From: JAAYCB01 sp012744395
Lineage (GTDB): Bacteria > Planctomycetota > Planctomycetia > Pirellulales > Thermoguttaceae
Length of the DNA: 64,000 nt
NCBI GenBank assembly: GCA_028703175.1
Contig: JAQVNJ010000008.1
Coordinates: forward strand, 23,529 to 87,528
Reading direction: 5' to 3'
Shown: positions 58,848-64,000 of the stretch, in pieces
Layout of the letters: the number at the start of each line of letters is the position of its first letter
How positions within the stretch are numbered: the first letter of the stretch is position 1
The notes under the pieces: model-generated
Seen by the model: the letters and a program-made list of their open reading frames with translations, nothing else
Databases searched by the model: none
What the model was told of the DNA's origin: nothing
Translations under genes and position numbers: made by a program

Positions 58848-61373
58848 TCAACGCCCCACAATCGGGTCAACGCCCCACAATCGGGGCCGGTAGACCGCGT
58901 GATACAGCGTCTCGATATACCGATCCAAGGCGGGCCGGTTCATCACGTCGAGATAGTTCCAGTAGGAGTAGACGTTGGACAACTGGAGAATGCGTTCCGC
59001 GTGCCTGGCCCAGGTGAAGGCCTCGCCGACCCGCTTCACTCCCTCCTGGCTGAAGGCGTTCCAGGACGCCCGATCGACGACGACGCCCGCCAGGGCGTCG
59101 CCGAAGGCGGCGTGATTGTTGGGGTCGCAGACGGCGCCGGACTGCCCGTCAATCACGATCTCCGCAGGCCCGCCGAAACAGGTCACCACGACCGGCAGCC
59201 CGCAGGCCATGGCCTCGACAACCGTCAAGCCGAAGGTCTCCATGAAGGCCGGCTGCGCGAACACGCCGCCCCGGTCGGCGATGACGCGATAGATCTCCCC
59301 CGTCTCCACCTTGTTCAGCCGCGCGGCGCACCAGCGGACGTGCCCGTGCAGCCCGTAGGCGTCGAGCAGCTCGTGCATCCGGTGGATTTCGGCGATCTCC
59401 TCCTGGTCCCTCGATTGCCGGGGGTCCGTGATCGAGGAGATGATGAACAGGTTCGCCGCCTGGCGCAGGCTCGCGTGCTTCCCGAAAATCTCCGCCAGCC
59501 CGCCAAGGTTCTTGATCCGGTCCATGCGCGCCATGGCGAACACCGCCGGCAGGTCGGGATTGTCCAGCGCGCCGACCGCCTGCTCGCCCGGCTCGGCGGA
59601 GAGGAACTGCCGGGCGAGCCGGTCGCCCATCGCCGCCACGCGCCGGGAACGTTCGCAATAGGGGAAGAAATACTCCTCGTTCGCCCCCGGCGGCACGATG
59701 TTGTGGCGGGCGAGCTTCGCATCCAACCCGGAGATCACGCGGTACAGCCCCGGCATGGAGAACGTCTCGTACGCCTCGAACATCCCCATGTCCTGGTCCG
59801 TGCCGCCAATCTCGCGGTACGAGCTGGAAATGATGTAGTCGGCGGAATTGTAGGCGATCATGTCGGCGGTGAATTGGAGCGAGAAGTGATAGTCGTTCTC
59901 CATGTCGGCCCAATGCATGTCGCTGAGCAGGTATTTCGTCTTCTCCAGGGCATGCACCGCCGCGCAGTGGGTTGTCTCGAGGTCCTCCGCCAGGCGGTGC
60001 GCCACGAGGTTGCCGTCGGAATAGTGGCCGATGATCAGGTCGGGCCGGCCCATCAGTTCCGTAACCGCCGTGTGCCGCGCCTCGTCGGCGAACGACTCCA
60101 GGTAGGGCCAGATCTGGAACCGGGAGATCCAGTCGGGGATGACCTCGCCGCTGCGATCGCGAAACGGCACGCGGACGATCCAGCAGTCCTCCGTGCCATG
60201 GATCTTCTCGCGCGGCACGCCGCAGGTCGTGCCGTCGGCGTTGGGGATCAGCCGCGTCAGCACGACAATCCGCGGCGCAGCGTCGATCCCGCACTCGTGG
60301 AACAGCGCGATCAGGCGTTTTTCCATCGCCCGGGTCTGATCGAGCACATAGGTGACCTGCCCGCCCGTGTCGGGCCGCCCGAGGACGCCGTCCTGGGCGA
60401 ACCACCCATGGGGAGACACCATCAGCACGCTCCGAACCAGCGGGAGGCGCCCCAGGAACCGCTCGAAACGCCCGGGGTCCGAGGAATCCAGCACCTGGCC
60501 GAGGAGCGAAAGATTCTCGCGAATCGAGCCGACATCGCGCCCCCAGCCCGCCTCAAAACCCTCCAGCAGCAGCTCGTGCGCAACCTCGGCATACGGCGTC
60601 TCGGCGGGCCGATCGGCGAAGGCGGTCTCGATCACCTCGACGCCTCCGGCGAGGGCTTCCGGGCCGTCCACGTGGCTGGCGACAAGAATGCTCCGGCCGT
60701 TGAGTTGGCAATCCTGGAGGAATTGCAGCAGGGCCTTGCGGAAGACCTCGGGATTGCGGTACATCTGGCCGGAGAGATGGCGGTTGAGGAAGGACATCCC
60801 TTCGCCCATCTCCTTGGCCAGCGCGACCCGCGGAAAACCGGCGAAAAACGGCCGGAAGTCGATCGCAAGTCCGCGCAGCGACGCGACTTCCGGCCCCTGC
60901 ACCAAGGTGTCTTTCACCTGGAGGTACTGCTCGCGGGAGACCTCCTCCAAGGCGTCCTGCTCGGGATGCAGCCGCATGATCAGCTTGGCGCCGGCGCGGG
61001 GCCGGAGCAGGAAGTACGTGTAGTCCGCCTCTTGAATGATCTCCTGGCACCCGCGAAACAGCCGCCGGAGCAGACCCGCGGCCGGACCGCTGGCGTCCCC
61101 CTCCGTCTCGAGAAAGTGCGCCAGGTGCGCCTGGATCTGGTCGGCCAGAAAGAAATGGGAATCCAACGCGCCCAGGTAATAGCAGAAACGCTTCAATTGA
61201 GCGATATCGGGCGCGACCGGCAGGGTCTCGCCGCGGTGCCTGGCGCTGCGCCGCCTGGTCGGCGCGATCCTGCCCGTCCCCATGTCGCTGTTGCCCGTAT
61301 AGCGATTGCCGTTCGGGGGCGCTTGCATGATCCCTTGAGAGCTTCCTTCCGCCTGCTGACTGCGCTGGTTCAT
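58848..61373 (-). CDS. sus: Sucrose synthase
   Basis: An about 841-residue GT4 enzyme that reversibly makes or cleaves sucrose using NDP-glucose. Landmarks: GWFAQDGVLGRPDTGGQVTY, HALEKTKYLLSDMHW, the YFFPY region with FPYCERSRR, and E-x7-E AFMETFGLTVVEAMACGLP. The N-terminal regulatory region (residues about 50-300) is typical of the family. ATG 61373 is used but has no Shine-Dalgarno; ATG 61328, with AAGGGA close by, is an alternative. The frame stays open upstream through a 21-bp repeat tract to the preceding gene's stop. Confidence 0.94.
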   Translation of the reverse strand: MNQRSQQAEGSSQGIMQAPPNGNRYTGNSDMGTGRIAPTRRRSARHRGETLPVAPDIAQLKRFCYYLGALDSHFFLADQIQAHLAHFLETEGDASGPAAGLLRRLFRGCQEIIQEADYTYFLLRPRAGAKLIMRLHPEQDALEEVSREQYLQVKDTLVQGPEVASLRGLAIDFRPFFAGFPRVALAKEMGEGMSFLNRHLSGQMYRNPEVFRKALLQFLQDCQLNGRSILVASHVDGPEALAGGVEVIETAFADRPAETPYAEVAHELLLEGFEAGWGRDVGSIRENLSLLGQVLDSSDPGRFERFLGRLPLVRSVLMVSPHGWFAQDGVLGRPDTGGQVTYVLDQTRAMEKRLIALFHECGIDAAPRIVVLTRLIPNADGTTCGVPREKIHGTEDCWIVRVPFRDRSGEVIPDWISRFQIWPYLESFADEARHTAVTELMGRPDLIIGHYSDGNLVAHRLAEDLETTHCAAVHALEKTKYLLSDMHWADMENDYHFSLQFTADMIAYNSADYIISSSYREIGGTDQDMGMFEAYETFSMPGLYRVISGLDAKLARHNIVPPGANEEYFFPYCERSRRVAAMGDRLARQFLSAEPGEQAVGALDNPDLPAVFAMARMDRIKNLGGLAEIFGKHASLRQAANLFIISSITDPRQSRDQEEIAEIHRMHELLDAYGLHGHVRWCAARLNKVETGEIYRVIADRGGVFAQPAFMETFGLTVVEAMACGLPVVVTCFGGPAEIVIDGQSGAVCDPNNHAAFGDALAGVVVDRASWNAFSQEGVKRVGEAFTWARHAERILQLSNVYSYWNYLDVMNRPALDRYIETLYHAVYRPRLWGVDPIVGR

Positions 61374-61374
61374 A

Positions 61375-61475
61375 CTCGTGTCTTTAACCGTGCTGCTCGT
61401 GTCTTTAACCGTGCTGCTCGTGTCTTTAACCGTGCTGCTCGTGTCTTTAATCGTGCTGCTCGTGTCTTTAATCGT
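61375..61475 (-). repeat. 21-bp tandem repeat just upstream of sucrose synthase
   Basis: Four full and one partial copy of CTCGTGTCTTTAACCGTGCTG (plus-strand wording), directly abutting the sucrose synthase ATG. Read on the minus strand in the sucrose synthase frame it gives repeated TVKDTSS-type units with no stop. Confidence 0.9.
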
Positions 61476-61535
61476 AACCTGTCCGTCAAGGGTGACTTGT
61501 TCTCCCGCGAACGGTGTCGCGGATGCCGGCGGCGT

Positions 61536-61916
61536 TCACCCGGGCTGCTGCCGCGCCTGCCGGGCCGATTCCGCGCAGGCTACGACATCGCGCGTCAGCA
61601 GTTCGGCAAAATGGGCAAGCTGCTTCTCGATCGCCAGCCGCCCCGATGGATCGCCCCCGAACCGCGCCAGGCGGCTCGGGTTCACCTCCAGGTAGTGGAC
61701 CCCTTGCTCATACACCCGGATCATCCATTGGAGCAGCTGCATTGCGCTGAGGCGGGCGATTTCGTACTCGCCGCCCAGGTTCCGCAGATAGCCGCCCGCC
61801 GCGCGGAGATCGGTGAAAATCGCCGGGATCGGCTCGCCCCGCACCGGGGGAGACGCGTCGGGCGATGGCTGGCTGCCGCCGGCCTGGCGTTTTTTCGTGA
61901 CAACAAACGTCGACAT
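61536..61916 (-). CDS. Small protein of unknown function, first gene of the sucrose operon
   Basis: A 126-residue protein starting MSTFVVTKKRQAGG. A short disordered N-terminus is followed by helices (GGYLRNLGGEYEIARLSAMQ and onward), suggesting an all-helical bundle. Start supported by GGAG eight bases upstream. It lies between the sigma-54 promoter and sucrose synthase and shares their direction. No function assigned. Confidence 0.7.
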   Translation of the reverse strand: MSTFVVTKKRQAGGSQPSPDASPPVRGEPIPAIFTDLRAAGGYLRNLGGEYEIARLSAMQLLQWMIRVYEQGVHYLEVNPSRLARFGGDPSGRLAIEKQLAHFAELLTRDVVACAESARQARQQPG

Positions 61917-61950
61917 CCGCAGGCTCCGTGAACTGGATAGGGCGACAAGG

Positions 61951-61966
61951 TGCGAATCACGTGCCA
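61951..61966 (-). promoter_or_regulatory. Sigma-54 (-24/-12) promoter of the sucrose operon
   Basis: On the minus strand TGGCACGTGATTCGCA matches the consensus TGGCACGN4TTGCW with one mismatch (TC for TT); GG and GC are exactly ten bases apart. The predicted start lies about 24 bases before ATG 61916. Confidence 0.7.
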
Positions 61967-62030
61967 AACGGTCTCTCCGCGGGGCCCGGTGCCTTCCACG
62001 CCCCCGGTGGGCCACTTGTGTCGCAAATTG

Positions 62031-62075
62031 ATGGGCCACCCATGTCCCATTTCATAGGATTTGCTATGATGGGAC
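62031..62075. promoter_or_regulatory. Dyad cluster, candidate enhancer-binding sites
   Basis: ATGGG-CCA-CCCAT at 62031-62043 is a perfect inverted repeat, and TGGGCCAC occurs also at 62008-62015, 24 bases away. A second dyad at 62044-62075 (GTCCCAT...CATAG / CTATGATGGGAC) overlaps a TATGAT -10-like element for the divergent regulator. The dyads sit about 90-135 bases upstream of the sigma-54 start. Confidence 0.55.
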
Positions 62076-62114
62076 GGTGCCTTCCCATTCTACGCCTTCC
62101 CGATCGAGACGCAG

Positions 62115-63536
62115 ATGCCTGACGAACCCCTCGTGGCCCTATTCCGCGGTTCACCCGAGCTGCGAAATGCCCTTCGGCAGGCCGGCTGCCGCCCCTTCCA
62201 CGCGAAAGCGGTGAATCTCGAGCAGCTTCACCACGCCGGGCGATTGCCGCGGCTGGCGGTCGTAGCCGCGGCGGAAGCCGCCGACGCGCAATCCGTTGCC
62301 GTCGCGGCCAGCCTGGCCAAGACGCTGCCCCTGCTGGACGTCGTCGTCTGGGCGGCCCACGGATCCGGCGAGCTGGTCCGCGATCTGTTTCACGCCGGCG
62401 CCAAGGACGTGGTCGTCGCGTCGGGTGTGAACGCGGTCGTCGAGACCGCCGCCGCGATTCTCGCCAATCAGCAGTTCCTGCCGAGGATCGATGCGTCCGC
62501 CGCCGCCCCGGCGAAAAACTCCCGCTTCGAGTCGCTCTGGAGCCGCAATCCGGCGATGTGGGACCTGTTCGAACTGTGCGACCGGATTGCCGCTTCCGAC
62601 GCCACGGTTCTGATCGTCGGGGAGACCGGAACCGGCAAGGAGCTGATCGCCCGTGCCATCCATCGCAGGTCCGGCCGAACCGGGCGGTTCGTATCCGCCA
62701 ATTGCAGCAGTATTTCGCCGGAATTGTTCGATTCAGAGCTTTTCGGGCACGAGCAGGGTTCGTTCACGGGCGCGACCCGGGCGAAAACCGGCCTGGTCCG
62801 GCATGCCGAGGGGGGGACACTCCTCTTGGACGAGATCGGCGACATGCCCCCCCAGTCGCAGATGAGCCTGCTGCGGATGCTCCAGGAAAGAAGCGTTCGC
62901 CCGGTGGGCGGGCAGGACGAAATCCCCGTCGATGTCCGCGTGATCGCCGCCACCAACGCCTCGCTCGAACAGGCCGTGGAGAACGACGAGTTCCGCGAGG
63001 ACCTGTTCTACCGGCTCGACGTGATTCGCCTGACGATTCCGCCGCTCCGCGATCGGCGGGAAGACATCGTGTTTCTCCTCGGCCACTTCCTCCGCAAACT
63101 CGCCAACCACTATCAGATCCCCCCACCCCAACTCTCGGAGGAGTTTCTGGACGCGGCCACCGCCTACGACTGGCCCGGCAACGTCCGCCAGTTGGAGAAT
63201 TTCGCCGAACGAATTCTCCTCTCCGTCCGCCGCCGGCGGTTGGCCGCCAAGGACTTCGCCAAGTGCATGGAAATCGAGGACGAAGCCCCCGAGACCGCCG
63301 CTCCGCTGCCGCGACCGTCCACCGGTCAACCGCTGCCCCTGCGGATCGACACCGGCAAGCCGCTCGCCGAGCATCTCGAGCCGCTCACCCGGGAGATCGA
63401 AGCGCGATACCTCACGGCGGTCCTTCGCGCCACTGCCGGGCGAATTCAGCCCGCGGCCGACATCGCCGGCCTGAGCCGCCGGACATTGCTCCGCAAGCTC
63501 AAGCAATACGGCATCGACAAACGCGACTTCAAGTGA
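62115..63536 (+). CDS. Sigma-54-dependent enhancer-binding activator
   Basis: A 473-residue protein. Residues 1-130 resemble a receiver fold (GAKDVVVASGVNAV corresponds to the GAxDyltKP end), but no Asp is found where the phosphoacceptor strand should end (RLAVVAAAEAA), so it is probably a non-phosphorylated pseudo-receiver. The AAA+ domain has Walker A GETGTGKE, loop EQGSFTGATRA (Ser in place of Ala in GAFTGA), Walker B GGTLLLDEIGD and WPGNVRQLENF. The C-terminus is a Fis-type HTH (GLSRRTLLRKLKQYGIDK). It diverges from the sucrose operon, whose promoter is sigma-54 type. Confidence 0.93.
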   Translation: MPDEPLVALFRGSPELRNALRQAGCRPFHAKAVNLEQLHHAGRLPRLAVVAAAEAADAQSVAVAASLAKTLPLLDVVVWAAHGSGELVRDLFHAGAKDVVVASGVNAVVETAAAILANQQFLPRIDASAAAPAKNSRFESLWSRNPAMWDLFELCDRIAASDATVLIVGETGTGKELIARAIHRRSGRTGRFVSANCSSISPELFDSELFGHEQGSFTGATRAKTGLVRHAEGGTLLLDEIGDMPPQSQMSLLRMLQERSVRPVGGQDEIPVDVRVIAATNASLEQAVENDEFREDLFYRLDVIRLTIPPLRDRREDIVFLLGHFLRKLANHYQIPPPQLSEEFLDAATAYDWPGNVRQLENFAERILLSVRRRRLAAKDFAKCMEIEDEAPETAAPLPRPSTGQPLPLRIDTGKPLAEHLEPLTREIEARYLTAVLRATAGRIQPAADIAGLSRRTLLRKLKQYGIDKRDFK

Positions 63537-63740
63537 CCGGGACCGCCACGCTCGCGCCTCGGGCTGACCTGGAAGGCTCCCTTTCGGAGTCTGTCTTCGA
63601 AACGTGGAACGGATCGGTTTGCTCCAGGTTCGCGACGATCGGTGGTGTCCGCAAGGCCGGAGGCCAGTCACGTCACCAATTCCGTTGCCTGCGAGGCATC
63701 TACTCCTCCCTGCAACGAGGGGGGAAGGATCTTGCTGTCG

Positions 63741-63902
63741 AACGGAACCGCGAGCATTCTGCAAGGCAGTCGCGTGGTTTTCAACATTTGCGGAAACAGG
63801 TACCGGCTGGTGGTCAAGATCAATTACCCGCACCAGGTCATGACCATTCGGTTTCTCGGGACACACGAAAAGTACGATGCGGTTGACGCGGAGACGATCT
63901 GA
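63741..63902 (+). pseudogene. HigB-type toxin fragment
   Basis: The C-terminal half of a HigB/RelE-fold mRNA interferase: NGTASILQGSRVVFNICGNR, then YRLVVKINYP and FLGTHEKYDAVDAETI, which match the family closely. The N-terminal 45 or so residues are missing; upstream text (63537-63740) is unrelated and no start is obvious. Confidence 0.6.
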
Positions 63903-63994
63903 TGGTTGCCAAAGTAATCAAGAACGATCGGGAGTACGAAGCGTATCGGTCCATTTTGAAAACTGATCTTTGTCGTGATTCGCGAATCGTTTAG
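63902..63994 (+). pseudogene. HigA-type antitoxin remnant
   Basis: ATG overlaps the HigB-fragment stop (TGATG). The first codons read MVAKVIKNDREYEAYRSILK, as in HigA-type antitoxins, but a TAG stops the frame after 30 residues, before any HTH. A complete gene cannot follow within the window. Confidence 0.5.
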
Positions 63995-64000
63995 ATTTTT

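Noticed and set aside
61375..61475. CRISPR-like array
   Set aside because: The 21-bp units are contiguous with no spacers; the same holds for the repeats in tex.
61378..61695. Plus-strand frame with repeated LTVLLVS units, looking like a membrane protein
   Set aside because: It is the reverse reading of the 21-bp repeat tract; no start signal, and it overlaps real minus-strand genes.

Overview
This 64 kb, GC-rich window is bacterial and almost certainly planctomycete (Pirellulales-like). Supporting evidence: a DUF1559-type protein, a cysteine-rich YTV-repeat envelope protein, an EF-Tu with the planctomycete form of switch I, a mitochondrial-EF-G2-like EF-G, and many exported proteins of the kind common in that phylum. 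This assignment comes from recalled family features, not from a database search.

Region by region. 1-9.4 kb (mostly + strand): the end of an exported protein, an SNF2 helicase paired with a SWIM zinc-finger protein that has a histone-H1-like tail, a DUF5107/TPR exported protein and an RlmI-type rRNA methyltransferase. 9.8-28.1 kb (- strand): one continuous translation/transcription block, read from high to low coordinates: tRNA-Thr(TGT)-tRNA-Tyr(GTA)-tRNA-Gly(TCC)-tRNA-Thr(GGT)-tuf-tRNA-Trp-secE-nusG-rplK-rplA-rplJ-rplL-rpoB-rpoC-rpsL-rpsG-fusA. 28.5-30.2 kb: a sigma-70 factor with about 300 extra N-terminal residues containing helix-turn-helix segments.

30.9-48.7 kb is a mixed accessory region: an exported protein, a lipoprotein MsrA, a two-gene module of a nucleotidyltransferase-like protein and a short coiled-coil protein, a GH29 alpha-L-fucosidase, a large DUF1559 protein, a LOG-family protein divergent from a STAS protein, a Tex protein carrying a roughly 300-residue low-complexity insert, a YgiQ radical SAM protein and an FGE-like protein without the catalytic cysteines. 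49-56 kb holds an HlyD-like adaptor plus terpene-cyclase-fold protein operon, an exported hydrolase, the YTV protein and a Tat-exported sugar isomerase-like protein.

55.9-63.5 kb is the most coherent regulated unit. A minus-strand operon encodes a small unknown protein, sucrose synthase, bidomain sucrose-phosphate synthase/phosphatase, and a repeat-protein remnant. It is preceded by a near-consensus sigma-54 (-24/-12) promoter. A sigma-54 enhancer-binding protein with a receiver-like domain lacking an obvious acceptor aspartate is encoded divergently, and dyad sequences lie at enhancer distance between them. The window ends in a decayed HigBA-type toxin-antitoxin remnant.

No rRNA, CRISPR array, insertion sequence or prophage was recognised.
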